Assembly: GCA_948434005.1 (NCBI GenBank)
Contig: CAOJEH010000010.1
Coordinates: forward strand, 1 to 51,307
Source: an uncultured Mycoplasmatota bacterium
Lineage (GTDB): Bacteria; Bacillota_I; Bacilli_A; RF39; UBA660
Length of the DNA stretch: 51,307 nucleotides
Reading direction: 5' to 3'
The position numbers and the translations under genes were made by a program. The notes below the pieces were generated by a model, which saw only the letters and a list, made by a program, of their open reading frames with translations, was not told the DNA's origin and made no database searches. Positions within the stretch are counted from its first letter, which is position 1. Each line of letters opens with the position of its first letter. Below, one piece after another: positions 27,304-36,502 of the stretch.

Positions 27304-28182
27304 TTAGCTTAATTCTCCTAATTTTTCTAAAAACTCTTTTGGAGGTTCTACTTCAAATGATAGTTTCTTATTTGTTATTGGATGATGAAACTCTATACTT
27401 TTAGAATGTAGCATTTGACCGAAATCATCACTTTTTTTCTTATTATATATTGGATCATTTACTACAGGATGATTAATATATTTCATATGAACCCTTATTT
27501 GATGAGTTCTACCAGTTTCTAATATACATTCTACTAGAGTTTTATCATCATATTTTTTTAATACTTTAAAATGAGTAACTGCATCTTTACTATTTATATC
27601 TGTTACAGCCATTTTTTGTCTATCATAAATATCTCTTCCAATAGGAGCATCTATAGTTCCCGTTTCATGATTAATTAATCCATCTACTAAAGCAAGGTAA
27701 CATCTTTTTACCTTTTTTTCTTTTATCATAGTAGCTAATATATCATGAATTTTTTCAGTTTTAGCAACTAGCATAAGTCCACTTGTATCTTTATCTAATC
27801 TATGAACAATTCCTGGTCTTATACTATCCCCTTCTAAATCAAATTTATATAAAAGAGCATTTACTAAAGTTCCAGTATAATGTCCTGGAGCTGGATGCAC
27901 TACCATTCCACTTGCTTTATTTATAACTAATAAATATTCATCTTCATAAACTATATTAATTGGTATATCTTCTTTTTTTATATCAATAGAAAAATCTAAG
28001 TCATCATTTACTTCTATTTCATCATTTAATTTTACTTTATAGTTTGCCCCTGTTGGTTTACCATTTACTAAAACCTTATCTTCCTCAATTAACTTTTGTA
28101 TTTTACTACGAGATATATCTAATTTTTCTGATAAATATTTATCTATTCTAGTTTTTGTACTTTCTTCAACTATCAAATTCAT
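27304..28182 (-). CDS. rluD: Ribosomal large-subunit pseudouridine synthase, RluD-like
   Basis: About 292 residues. An N-terminal S4 RNA-binding domain (RIDKYLSEKLDISRSKIQKLIEEDKVLVNG, residues about 12-45) precedes the RluA-type catalytic domain with the active-site aspartate in GIVHRLDKDTSGLMLVAKT, followed by KRCYLALVDG and ETGRTHQIRVHMKYINHPVVND. It converts specific uridines of 23S rRNA to pseudouridine. The ATG directly abuts the SD AATAGGTG; a TTG two codons on would have better spacing, so the true start may be six bases downstream. In many Firmicutes rluD sits beside lspA; here they are separated by a LysR gene and a PgeF-like gene. Confidence 0.92.
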   Translation of the reverse strand: MNLIVEESTKTRIDKYLSEKLDISRSKIQKLIEEDKVLVNGKPTGANYKVKLNDEIEVNDDLDFSIDIKKEDIPINIVYEDEYLLVINKASGMVVHPAPGHYTGTLVNALLYKFDLEGDSIRPGIVHRLDKDTSGLMLVAKTEKIHDILATMIKEKKVKRCYLALVDGLINHETGTIDAPIGRDIYDRQKMAVTDINSKDAVTHFKVLKKYDDKTLVECILETGRTHQIRVHMKYINHPVVNDPIYNKKKSDDFGQMLHSKSIEFHHPITNKKLSFEVEPPKEFLEKLGELS

Positions 28183-28210
28183 CACCTATTTCATTTTAAC
28201 ATATAAACAC

Positions 28211-28237
28211 ATAAAAAAGAAAGGTTACTTCCTTTCT
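28211..28237 (-). terminator. Terminator after the PgeF-like gene
   Basis: A 7-bp stem AGAAAGG / CCTTTCT with a 6-nt loop (28218-28237), followed by a T-run on the minus strand. Its position right after 28250 supports the view that the gene originally ended at 28250, not at the earlier stop at 28414. Confidence 0.75.
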
Positions 28238-28249
28238 AAATGTATATAA

Positions 28250-29100
28250 TTATCTTGTTTTTTGATAAATTGCACCTACAAATTGACGACCATATTTTTT
28301 CTGATTTCCTTTTGAAGACTCAGAATTTGAATAATATTCTCTATCAAGAATTGTATCAACAGAACTATAAATAATATGACTACTATCAATATTTCTTTCA
28401 GCTAACTGATTTGTTATAGCTTTTGTAGATTTATTTTAAATTTATCATCGTTTTCAATAATTGCACCTGTTTTAAGCCAAAAATCATAATCATGTGCCCA
28501 TTTAGGTGGGTTATCTGTATAAGTCCAGTTTGGTCCAGCCATAGGTCCTACTGCTACACGAATATCTTCATCTTTTGTTTGATAAGCATCATTTAAAGAA
28601 TCTGCCATCATCATAGGTAATCTACTATCTATAAGTTCTCCACTACAATGTGCTACTGCAGTAACACCTTTTGCTATATCTTCCATTATAATAACAGGAC
28701 AATCTGCAACTGGATAACCTATTGCTACATCTGGAACTTTTGTAATTAAAATATCTTCTGCAATATCTGTCCAACCCTTTGGATTAGCTTCTACATAGTC
28801 CTCAGTTATTTCAAAATAACTTCCTCTTTTACCAGATAATTTTAAATTTTGATCCATCATAAACATTTTGTTGTAATCAAAACCATTAGCTTCTGCAAAG
28901 TTTCTTCTATGATTTGCAAAGATTTGCGATTTATCATTTTTATCAAATTGATGATTTTCAAGTTCACTAATACTTAAATCATATTTCCACATAATCATCT
29001 CTTTATCAACTGAAGTAATATTTGATAAACATATACTCCCACTATTCATAGTTCCAAAAATATTTTTTGAATCTAATAATTTCAATCTTACATTTTCCAT
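28250..29100 (-). pseudogene. PgeF/YfiH-like (laccase-domain) protein with an apparent frameshift
   Basis: The main reading frame (start ATG 29098-29100, SD GGGGGA) runs to a stop at 28414. It contains the YfiH/PgeF pattern in altered form: PVADCPVI and AVAHCSGE replace the usual TADC-P and HAGW-G metal/active-site blocks. After the stop, the adjacent frame from about 28430 to 28250 encodes KSTKAITNQLAERNIDSSHI ... DTILDREYYSNSESSKGNQKKYGRQFVGAIYQ, which is clearly the missing C-terminal domain of this family. One base lost in an A-run near 28430-28436 would explain it. Family enzymes remove misincorporated amino acids from peptidoglycan precursors or act as purine nucleoside phosphorylases. 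Either a real disruption or a sequencing error. Confidence 0.75.
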
Positions 29101-29183
29101 TATAAATCCCCCATTCATTGAAAATATGCCTGTATTATAACATATTTTCATCATATTGTAAAATATATATTTTTTATATTACC

Positions 29184-29198
29184 ATAACTTATAGTTAT
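29184..29198. promoter_or_regulatory. Candidate LysR-type binding box (ATA-N9-TAT)
   Basis: A perfect dyad ATAACT-TAT-AGTTAT with the ATA-N9-TAT / T-N11-A form of LysR-family boxes. It lies between the LysR gene stop and the PgeF-like gene, about 85 bp upstream of the latter's start, a position suited to control of that gene. Confidence 0.45.
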
Positions 29199-29208
29199 AT
29201 CTATTTTT

Positions 29209-30108
29209 TTATACATCGCTTAATTTCAAATCTTCTTCAATCATTTTAATAAATTCCTGTAAAGCAACTCTAGAATTATCTTCGTTATAACACATACCCA
29301 AATACTTTTCAGTTAAAGGAATATTAATATCAAGTTTAAATAGTTTTCCACTTTTTAACTCTTCTTTTATATGTTCTTCATCAAGCATTCCTATACCAAA
29401 TCCATTTAAAGTAAACTCTTTTACTACAGAATTACTTCCAAATTCCATTTTTGGATTGATTTGTATATCTTTGTTGCTGCAATAATCTTCAATTCTAGTT
29501 CTATTAACAGTTCCTTTATTTAATAATAGTAATGGTAACTTTTCTAAATCTGTAGCCTTTAATTCTTTATTTTTATATTCATTATAATTTTCGTTTGCTG
29601 CAAAACAATTATTAAGTGTTATTAATTTTACAAATTTACAATTATTAGGAATTTCTGCTGGCATATTTGTAAATATTATATCTACTAGTCCTAACTTATA
29701 CTCTTCTAATACGTTTGTATTCTCAGTTAATATTTTTATATCAATTTTTGGATATTTATTTTTAAATTTTACAATATATGGCATTAAAAACTCATCAATT
29801 ATTACTTTAGAAGCTCCTATTCTTAATGTTCCAATTTCCATATTTAATAATGATTCAACATCTTTTTCTGCAGACTCTATTAAAAACATAGCATTTTCTA
29901 TTCTTTTATAAATAAGTATACCTGTTTCTGTTAATTCTACTCCATTATTAGTTCTTTCAAATAGTTTTGAGTTCATCTCATTTTCAAGTGTTTTTATTGA
30001 TTTACTAACAGCAGGTTGAGAAATCATTAATTCTTTAGCTGCTTTAGTAACACTTTTATTTTTAGCAACAAAGTAAAACACTTTATATAAATCAAGGCTA
30101 ATATTCAT
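29209..30108 (-). CDS. LysR-family transcriptional regulator
   Basis: About 299 residues. The N-terminal winged HTH reads NISLDLYKVFYFVAKNKSVTKAAKELMISQPAVSKSIKTLENEMNSKLFERTNNGVELTETG. The rest is a periplasmic-binding-protein-like effector domain (GTLRIGASKVIIDEFLMPYIVKFKNKYPKIDIKI). The start is the ATG at 30106-30108, with GAGGAG well spaced; the ATG five codons upstream is part of that SD. Its gene points to the PgeF-like gene and ends just before an ATA-N9-TAT box, suggesting that this is its target. Effector unknown. Confidence 0.93.
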   Translation of the reverse strand: MNISLDLYKVFYFVAKNKSVTKAAKELMISQPAVSKSIKTLENEMNSKLFERTNNGVELTETGILIYKRIENAMFLIESAEKDVESLLNMEIGTLRIGASKVIIDEFLMPYIVKFKNKYPKIDIKILTENTNVLEEYKLGLVDIIFTNMPAEIPNNCKFVKLITLNNCFAANENYNEYKNKELKATDLEKLPLLLLNKGTVNRTRIEDYCSNKDIQINPKMEFGSNSVVKEFTLNGFGIGMLDEEHIKEELKSGKLFKLDINIPLTEKYLGMCYNEDNSRVALQEFIKMIEEDLKLSDV

Positions 30109-30165
30109 TCTACCACTCCTCATAAAACTTAGTTAATTATATAATAAATTTATATATTAAGAATT

Positions 30166-30624
30166 CTATTTATTTTTTTCTCTAATCATATTAATTAATA
30201 ATATTACTATTCCTACTACAATACCTATATCTGCTAAATTAAATATGGCAAATTTATAACCAAATATTATAAATGATAAGTAATCTATTACTGCACTATA
30301 AAGCAATCTATCTATTAAATTACCTACGAGTCCTCCCATAATCATACCTAAAGATATAATTTCTAGTTTTCTAGTTATTTTATTTTTCTTAATATAATCA
30401 ACTAATACAAAAAATACTATAATTGATATTAAAATAAGTAAATATCTTTTACCAGAAAATGAAGAGAACGCTGCCCCGGTATTTTCAACATAATATATTC
30501 TAAAAAAATTAGGTATTATAGTTATTATACTATTTAATTTCATCTTCATTGTTATTAATAGTTTTATAATTTGATCTATAATTATCCACCAAACACAAAT
30601 TGTATATATTTTATCTTTTTTCAT
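30166..30624 (-). CDS. lspA: Lipoprotein signal peptidase II
   Basis: About 152 residues, four TM helices. The conserved blocks are present: IIIDQIIK (D near TM1), VENTGAAFS, GGLVGNLIDRL (catalytic Asp), and FAIFNLADIGI (second catalytic Asp). It cleaves the signal peptide from diacylglyceryl-prolipoproteins in the membrane. The start is the ATG at 30622-30624, with GGAG six bases away, inside the last codons of dnaE (14-nt overlap); an ATG four codons earlier has no SD. Co-transcribed with dnaE. Confidence 0.93.
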   Translation of the reverse strand: MKKDKIYTICVWWIIIDQIIKLLITMKMKLNSIITIIPNFFRIYYVENTGAAFSSFSGKRYLLILISIIVFFVLVDYIKKNKITRKLEIISLGMIMGGLVGNLIDRLLYSAVIDYLSFIIFGYKFAIFNLADIGIVVGIVILLINMIREKNK

Positions 30625-33592
30625 CTGTTTCTCCATTTAATTTTTCTATTTTATTTCCAACCATTTGCCATTCATCTAATCTTCTTTCTACAATACCTCT
30701 AACTTTTAGTATATCTCCTCTTCCTATATCAGGATACATTCTAAGGATTTTAGGAAATAAAGTAAAATCCATCATTCCAGTTTCATCACTTCCAGTTACA
30801 AAAGCCATTCTTTCTCCTTTTTTAGTTTTAATATATTTTATTTTTTCAACTAAAATTAATATATGAATTTGTTTCATAAAATAGTTTTTAATATCATTTA
30901 ATCTAATACAATCTTTATTATCTCTATAATAATTAGTAGTTGGATGATGCGATAAATATAACCCAAATACATTTTTTTCTTGTTCTAATAATTCATCATC
31001 ACTAAATTCATTATATATTTCGATTTCTGGTTTCATTACTAATGATGGATCTAGGTCTTTAGTAAGATCTGCATAATTAATCAAACTATCTAAATTTTCA
31101 ATTAAAGTCTTTTTATTATAACCAAATTTTGAAAATGCATCACTATATATCAAGCACTCTATTGTTTTAGTTTGAACTTTTTCTATAACTAATCTGCTAA
31201 ATGCATCATATATATCAATAAATTCATTATCTCCTCTAGCCTTTAAAATTGCTTTAGCAGAAACTGATCCTACTGATTTTAAATTTGAAAATGGATATAT
31301 TATTTTACCATTAGATATAATATATCTATCTGTACTAATATTAATATCTGGTTTTTCTACTACTAGATTATTAGCTTTAGCTTCTTCAATATATTCCTTT
31401 GTTTTAGCTTCACTTCCAATAACACTAGTAAGTAAGTTAGCAAAGAATTCATTTTTATAATGTGATTTTAAATAAGCCATTTTATACGCTATTATAGAGT
31501 ATGCAACTGAATGTGACTTATTAAACCCAAATCCTGCAAATTCAAGAATTAATTGAAACATTCTCTTAGCTGTTTCTAAATCTCTTTTCATGTCTAATGA
31601 TTTTTTAATAAACTTTTCTTCTTCAGCTTTTAGTAAATCAAACTTTTTCTTACTCATTGCACGTCTTAGGACATCTGCTTCTCCTAATGTATAACCTGCA
31701 TAGATATTAGCAGCTTGTATAATTTGTTCCTGATATATCATAATTCCATAAGTATTTTTTAGGATTGGTTCTAGAGAAGGATCTAAGTAAGTTACCTCTT
31801 CTAAACCTTTTTTTCTTTTAATATAAGTATCAATATTACCTGCAGGGCCTGGTCTAAAAAGTGCTATTGCAGCTGATATATCTTCAAAATTGTCTGGTTC
31901 TAATTTCTTTAAAAAGTTTCTCATTCCATTTGATTCAAATTGAAATATACCTGACGTGTTAGCTGTTTTAAATATATTTATTGCATCTTTATCATCTAGA
32001 GGTATATTTAAAAAATCAATATTTTTATTATAATTAGTATTTATATCATTTATAATATTATTTATTAGTGATAGGTTTTTAAGTCCTAAAAAGTCCATTT
32101 TTAAAAGACCTAATTCTTCTAAATATTCCATAGAATAACTACTTAAATAATTACCATCAGAATATGTTAGTGGTATTACTTCATCAAGTGGTGCTTCACT
32201 CATAACTATGCCTGCTGCATGAGATGAAGTATGCCTTGGGAATCCTTCTATTCTTTTGGCAATATCATACATTTTAGTTAAGTCTTTATCACTAGTAATT
32301 CTTGCTTTAAAGGCTTCGTTATTATTATAGTAATCGACTAAACTTTCTTTAGTAAAATTAGGTATAAATTTAGATAATGAATCGACTTTATAAATTGGTA
32401 TTCCAAGCATTCTAGAAGTATCTCTTATAACCTGTTTAATACCTAGTGTACCAAATGTAATAATTCCTGCTACATTCTTAGAACCATACTTTTTAGTAAC
32501 ATATTCTATTACATCATCTCTTTTATCATCTGGGAAATCTGTATCAATATCCGGCATCGTTTGTCTTTCTGGATTTAAAAATCTTTCAAATAGTAAATCA
32601 TATTTTAGGGGATCTATATCTGTAATCCCTAATGCGTATGATACTAAAGAACCAGCTGCACTACCCCTACCTGGACCTACTAGTATATTATTTTTTTTAG
32701 CATATTTTATAAAATCATATACTACTAAAAAGTAATTACAAAATCCCATTTTATTTATAATGTTTAACTCATATGATAATCTATTTTTATATTCATCTGA
32801 GATAGTATTACCAAGTCTTTTAGAAAGTCCTTTTTTTGTTAATTCAAATAAATAATTACTAGGTGATTCTCCCATAGTGTCTTTATAAATAGGAAGTAAT
32901 AACTCCGGTTTAGGAAACTCTACATTACACTTTTCTGCTATTTCAAAAGTTTTAGATAAACCATCTGGAGATGATAAGGTTTCTATATTATTATCTTCTA
33001 ATTCATGATTATTTATATCATAGTCTACTTCATCATGAATAGTTTTAGAGTCCCTTATTAAATATAAATATTTTAAAATAGTAGAATCTTTTTTAGTTAG
33101 ATATAATGACTCTTTAAAAAATACTGCCTGCTTAGTTATTAATCTAGATAATCTTTCTTCTGCCAAGGTAGAATAACCAATATATATATCATTATAAATA
33201 GTGGATAATTTGTTATATGTATCATTGTTATCATCTTTTATACTACTATATGGAATAACTAATAATAAATCTTTGTTATACTCACCTAAATCATCTATAG
33301 TTATTTTTCTTTCACTATTAATAGTAGATAACTTTATAAGAGATTTATAGCCTATATATGTTTTTGCAAATAAAACTAGTTCTTTATCATCTAATTTAAT
33401 GGCTATAGAAATGATTGGTTTTAAGTTATTTTTTTCACATTTTTTTATAAATTCCATAGTACCATACATAGAAGTATCATTTATAACACAAAAAGGAAGG
33501 TTTTTATCAATACTATTTTTAATAATATCATCTATTTTTAAAACACTAGATAATAATGAATAGTTACTTTTTACATATAATGGTATATACAT
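30611..33592 (-). CDS. dnaE: DNA polymerase III alpha subunit DnaE
   Basis: 993 residues, the short DnaE type. The N-terminal PHP domain has lost its two leading histidines (YVKSNYSLL instead of HxHSxYS), so it is unlikely to be a working metal nuclease. The palm contains GPGRGSAAGSLVSYALGITDIDPL and the catalytic acids in MPDIDTDFPDDKRD. Later come YQEQIIQAANIYAGYTLGEADVLRRAMSKK and FGFNKSHSVAYSIIAY, the helix-hairpin-helix region, and a C-terminal OB fold (IKYIKTKKGERMAFVTGSDETGMMDFTLFP). In Firmicutes DnaE extends primers before PolC takes over. Whether PolC also exists is not shown by this window. SD AAGGAGGG. Confidence 0.97.
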   Translation of the reverse strand: MYIPLYVKSNYSLLSSVLKIDDIIKNSIDKNLPFCVINDTSMYGTMEFIKKCEKNNLKPIISIAIKLDDKELVLFAKTYIGYKSLIKLSTINSERKITIDDLGEYNKDLLLVIPYSSIKDDNNDTYNKLSTIYNDIYIGYSTLAEERLSRLITKQAVFFKESLYLTKKDSTILKYLYLIRDSKTIHDEVDYDINNHELEDNNIETLSSPDGLSKTFEIAEKCNVEFPKPELLLPIYKDTMGESPSNYLFELTKKGLSKRLGNTISDEYKNRLSYELNIINKMGFCNYFLVVYDFIKYAKKNNILVGPGRGSAAGSLVSYALGITDIDPLKYDLLFERFLNPERQTMPDIDTDFPDDKRDDVIEYVTKKYGSKNVAGIITFGTLGIKQVIRDTSRMLGIPIYKVDSLSKFIPNFTKESLVDYYNNNEAFKARITSDKDLTKMYDIAKRIEGFPRHTSSHAAGIVMSEAPLDEVIPLTYSDGNYLSSYSMEYLEELGLLKMDFLGLKNLSLINNIINDINTNYNKNIDFLNIPLDDKDAINIFKTANTSGIFQFESNGMRNFLKKLEPDNFEDISAAIALFRPGPAGNIDTYIKRKKGLEEVTYLDPSLEPILKNTYGIMIYQEQIIQAANIYAGYTLGEADVLRRAMSKKKFDLLKAEEEKFIKKSLDMKRDLETAKRMFQLILEFAGFGFNKSHSVAYSIIAYKMAYLKSHYKNEFFANLLTSVIGSEAKTKEYIEEAKANNLVVEKPDINISTDRYIISNGKIIYPFSNLKSVGSVSAKAILKARGDNEFIDIYDAFSRLVIEKVQTKTIECLIYSDAFSKFGYNKKTLIENLDSLINYADLTKDLDPSLVMKPEIEIYNEFSDDELLEQEKNVFGLYLSHHPTTNYYRDNKDCIRLNDIKNYFMKQIHILILVEKIKYIKTKKGERMAFVTGSDETGMMDFTLFPKILRMYPDIGRGDILKVRGIVERRLDEWQMVGNKIEKLNGETDEKR

Positions 33593-33718
33593 AAATATCC
33601 CTCCTTTTTAGTATTATTTTACCATAAATAACATAAAATATATAGGTTTTATTTGACTTTCTATCTATTATATGATAAAGTTATAAAGCGAAGACGAAGA
33701 GCTAAAGGAGGAATTACA

Positions 33719-33892
33719 ATGCCAAAAAATTTATCATGTAAAAAACCAAACTCTGCTAATAAGAGATCTCATGCTTGTAATAGTACTAAAAAACAACAAA
33801 AACCAAACTTACAGGTAGTTAGACTTGAGGATGGAACTAGAGTTAGAATCTCTGCTAAAGAAAAGAAAACTATAATGAAAGAAGCTGCTTAA
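33719..33892 (+). CDS. rpmB: 50S ribosomal protein L28
   Basis: 57 residues, slightly shorter than the usual 60-63. The family core is clear: SANKRSHACNSTKKQQKPNLQVVRLEDGTRVRIS. The start is the ATG at 33719, preceded by AAAGGAGG; the 22 codons ahead of it in the longer frame are non-coding. It is the only plus-strand housekeeping gene in this stretch, divergent from dnaE, and followed by a strong terminator. Confidence 0.93.
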   Translation: MPKNLSCKKPNSANKRSHACNSTKKQQKPNLQVVRLEDGTRVRISAKEKKTIMKEAA

Positions 33893-33907
33893 TTGCAGTT
33901 TTTTTTT
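33882..33907 (+). terminator. Terminator of rpmB
   Basis: AAGCTGC / GCAGTTT stem with a 6-nt loop, followed by eight to nine T residues; overlaps the last codons and stop of rpmB. Confidence 0.85.
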
Positions 33908-33910
33908 GAA

Positions 33911-33935
33911 AAAAATAAGTACTAATGTACTTATT
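33911..33935 (-). terminator. Terminator of the convergent gene 33931-34557
   Basis: A perfect 9-bp stem AATAAGTAC / GTACTTATT with a TAAT loop; on the minus strand it is followed by a T-run and includes the stop codon. Confidence 0.8.
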
Positions 33936-34557
33936 CACATAGAATATCACCACTATGGGCTATTTTTTGTTTTACAGATTTTGATGGTTCATCTAGAGTA
34001 TATATTACTTCTACTTTATTATTAGCTGGTATTTTTGTAACATCAAGTTTTCCTAAATTAACATTTATAGTTACTACTAGTTTATTATTATTTAAATTTT
34101 GGGTTGTTTTAATTCCTTCTATATTTACTAATTTTGCTAAATCATCTGTATATTGACCATTTATAACTCTTACATTAGTTGGGCCTATATCACTATATTC
34201 CATAGGTTCTATAGTTCTAGTCTCTGTTATATTTTTTAGTTTTTTATTCTTAAATGTATATGTATATTCTGTCTTTGTATTTAAACCCAAGACCTCATTC
34301 TCTTCTTTTTTAACACAAGTTAAAATATTATCATCTTTTATAACAGTCTCTTTATTATCTTTATTTAAGATTTCATCTATAGCACCTACTATATTATTAT
34401 AAAAGATTCCTATAGCCATAAGGATTGCCCCTATTATCATTAATATTATTGGAAGTATTAAATTCTTTTTTTGTTTTTCATCTTCCTGAATTTCCTCTTG
34501 TTCTTCTCCTAATGATAGTAACTCTTTATCGCTTTCTTTTTTTATCATCTGTGCCAT
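33931..34557 (-). CDS. Single-pass membrane protein (hypothetical)
   Basis: 208 residues: an acidic cytoplasmic N terminus (about 30 residues, EEQEEIQEDEKQKK), one TM helix (LILPIILMIIGAILMAIGIFY), then an external domain of mainly beta character with two cysteines (DDNILTCVKKEE and a C-terminal CE) that could pair. The pattern of 'YTYTFKNKKLKNITETRTIE' resembles small DUF1307-like lipoprotein domains, but the match is weak. SD GGTAGGGG. Lies downstream of typA with a terminator between them. Confidence 0.7.
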   Translation of the reverse strand: MAQMIKKESDKELLSLGEEQEEIQEDEKQKKNLILPIILMIIGAILMAIGIFYNNIVGAIDEILNKDNKETVIKDDNILTCVKKEENEVLGLNTKTEYTYTFKNKKLKNITETRTIEPMEYSDIGPTNVRVINGQYTDDLAKLVNIEGIKTTQNLNNNKLVVTINVNLGKLDVTKIPANNKVEVIYTLDEPSKSVKQKIAHSGDILCE

Positions 34558-34587
34558 ATTACCCCTACCTTTTTTTTATTATAACAT

Positions 34588-34623
34588 AAAAAAAGAAAAA
34601 TGGCGTCGAATTAGCTATTTTTC
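34588..34623 (-). terminator. Terminator of typA
   Basis: A 10-bp stem with one G-T pair (GAAAAATGGC / GCTATTTTTC) and a 9-nt loop, overlapping the typA stop; T-run on the minus strand from 34594 down to 34588. Confidence 0.75.
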
Positions 34624-36428
34624 TTTTTAGCATCAAATTTTTTACGTGCTTCTGTTTCTAAAATTCTTTTTCTTACACGAATAAAGTTAGGTGTAACTTC
34701 TACTAGTTCGTCTGAATTTATATAATCAAGTGCATACTCTAAAGAAATTGGTCTAGGTCTTTTTAAAACAACGGTATGATCACTTCCTGCGGCACGAACA
34801 TTAGTAAGATTTTTACCCTTTGTTACATTTACAGCAAGATCATTATCACGATTACATTCACCTATTACCATACCTTCATATACATCAACACCTGGTTCAA
34901 TAAACATTATTCCTCTATCTTCTAAGTTTCCAATTGAATATGCGGTAGATGCTCCATCATCAACTGATACTAATACACCTAGTTTTCTTTCTCCGATATC
35001 TACTGATTCAACAGGTGCATATTCTTTAAAGGTATGATTCATTATTCCGTAACCTTTAGTTAAAGTCATAAAGTCTGTTGAAAAACCAATTAAGCCACGT
35101 GATGGGATAGTATAATTAAGTCTAACTTGATTTTCAAAATTTGTCATATTTTCCATTTTAGCACCACGTAGTCCTAACTGTTCTATGACACTTCCAACAC
35201 TATCCTCTGGGACTTCAATTTGTAAATCCTCATATGGTTCCATTTTTATCCCATCTATTTCTTTTATAATTACATTAGGTTTAGATACTTCTAATTCAAA
35301 ACCTTCACGTCTCATATTTTCAATTAAAATACCTAGATGAAGTTCACCACGTCCTGAAACTAAAAATGATTCATTAGTTGCAGGTTCTACTTTTAAGCTT
35401 ACATCTTTTTGAGTTTCTCTAAATAAGCGCTCTTCTATTTTTCTAGCAGTTACAATTTTACCGTCTCTTCCAACAAATGGTGAAGAATTTGCACCAAATG
35501 TCATTTGAAGAGTTGGTTCATCAATATGTAAAACTGGTAGAGGTACAATATTTACAATATCGCAAACAGTTTCTCCAACAGAGATATCAGCAAGTCCTGC
35601 TATTGCTATGACATCTCCTGCTGAAGCTTCTTCTATTTCTATTCTTTTATACCCATAAAATCCAAATAATTTTTGAATTCTAAATTGCTTAGTAGAACCG
35701 TCTAGTCTACAACAAGTTACCATTTCTCCAGTTTTGATTTTTCCGTTATGAACTCTACCAATTCCAATTCTTCCTACAAACTCATTATAGTCAAGTAAAG
35801 CTGGTTGAAATTGTAGAGGTTCTTCTTCACTTCCACTAGGTTCTGGAATTTCTTCTAAAATAGTATCTAGTATTTCTGAAAATCCTTCAGTTTGTGTAGA
35901 TAAATCGTCACTAAATGAACAAGTTCCATTTAATGCACTAGCATATATAACTTTAAAATCTAGTTGAGTATCGTCTGCGCCTAACTCTATAAATAAATCT
36001 AAGATTTCATCTAAAACTTTGTCACATCTAGCACTTGGTTTATCTACTTTATTTATAACAACAATTGGTTTTGCTCCTGCTTCAAAAGCTTTCTTTAATA
36101 CAAATCTAGTCTGTGGCATAGCACCTTCATAAGCATCTACAACTAATAAAACTCCATCGACCATATTCATAATACGCTCTACTTCTCCACCAAAATCAGC
36201 ATGTCCTGGTGTATCTAAGATATTAATTCTTGTATCTTTATAGTCTAGAGCAGTAGTTTTCGCTAAAATAGTAATACCACGTTCACGCTCTAAATCATTA
36301 GAATCCATTGAAACATTGGATGTATCCTCATTATCACGAAACATACCAGAATGTTTTAAAATACCATCTACTAATGTAGTTTTTCCATGGTCTACGTGCG
36401 CTATAATGGCTACATTTCTTTTTTTCAT
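34611..36428 (-). CDS. typA: Ribosome-associated translational GTPase TypA/BipA
   Basis: About 605 residues, the family's usual length. G1 is [10 protein letters not shown], the switch region has [12 protein letters not shown]3 is DTPGHADF, and G4 is NKVDKPSAR. Domain II, EF-G-like domains III and V and the unique C-terminal domain ([22 protein letters not shown]) follow. It binds 70S ribosomes and aids 50S assembly and stress growth. The start is the ATG at 36426-36428 ([11 protein letters not shown]), with GAAGGAAG upstream; the longer frame to 36452 lacks an SD. Confidence 0.97.
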   Translation of the reverse strand: MKKRNVAIIAHVDHGKTTLVDGILKHSGMFRDNEDTSNVSMDSNDLERERGITILAKTTALDYKDTRINILDTPGHADFGGEVERIMNMVDGVLLVVDAYEGAMPQTRFVLKKAFEAGAKPIVVINKVDKPSARCDKVLDEILDLFIELGADDTQLDFKVIYASALNGTCSFSDDLSTQTEGFSEILDTILEEIPEPSGSEEEPLQFQPALLDYNEFVGRIGIGRVHNGKIKTGEMVTCCRLDGSTKQFRIQKLFGFYGYKRIEIEEASAGDVIAIAGLADISVGETVCDIVNIVPLPVLHIDEPTLQMTFGANSSPFVGRDGKIVTARKIEERLFRETQKDVSLKVEPATNESFLVSGRGELHLGILIENMRREGFELEVSKPNVIIKEIDGIKMEPYEDLQIEVPEDSVGSVIEQLGLRGAKMENMTNFENQVRLNYTIPSRGLIGFSTDFMTLTKGYGIMNHTFKEYAPVESVDIGERKLGVLVSVDDGASTAYSIGNLEDRGIMFIEPGVDVYEGMVIGECNRDNDLAVNVTKGKNLTNVRAAGSDHTVVLKRPRPISLEYALDYINSDELVEVTPNFIRVRKRILETEARKKFDAKKKNS

Positions 36429-36472
36429 ATTTAACACTTCCTTCAAACCCAAATGATTATATCATATATATA

Positions 36473-36502
36473 AAAAAAATACTAGTATTTCATAGTATTT
36501 TT
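36473..36502 (-). terminator. Terminator of nagZ
   Basis: A perfect 9-bp stem AAAAATACT / AGTATTTTT with a 10-nt loop at the nagZ stop, followed by T residues on the minus strand. Confidence 0.75.

Noticed and set aside
34611-36428. Calling the typA-like GTPase elongation factor G
   Set aside because: Length near 605 aa and the TypA-specific C-terminal domain exclude EF-G (about 690 aa).
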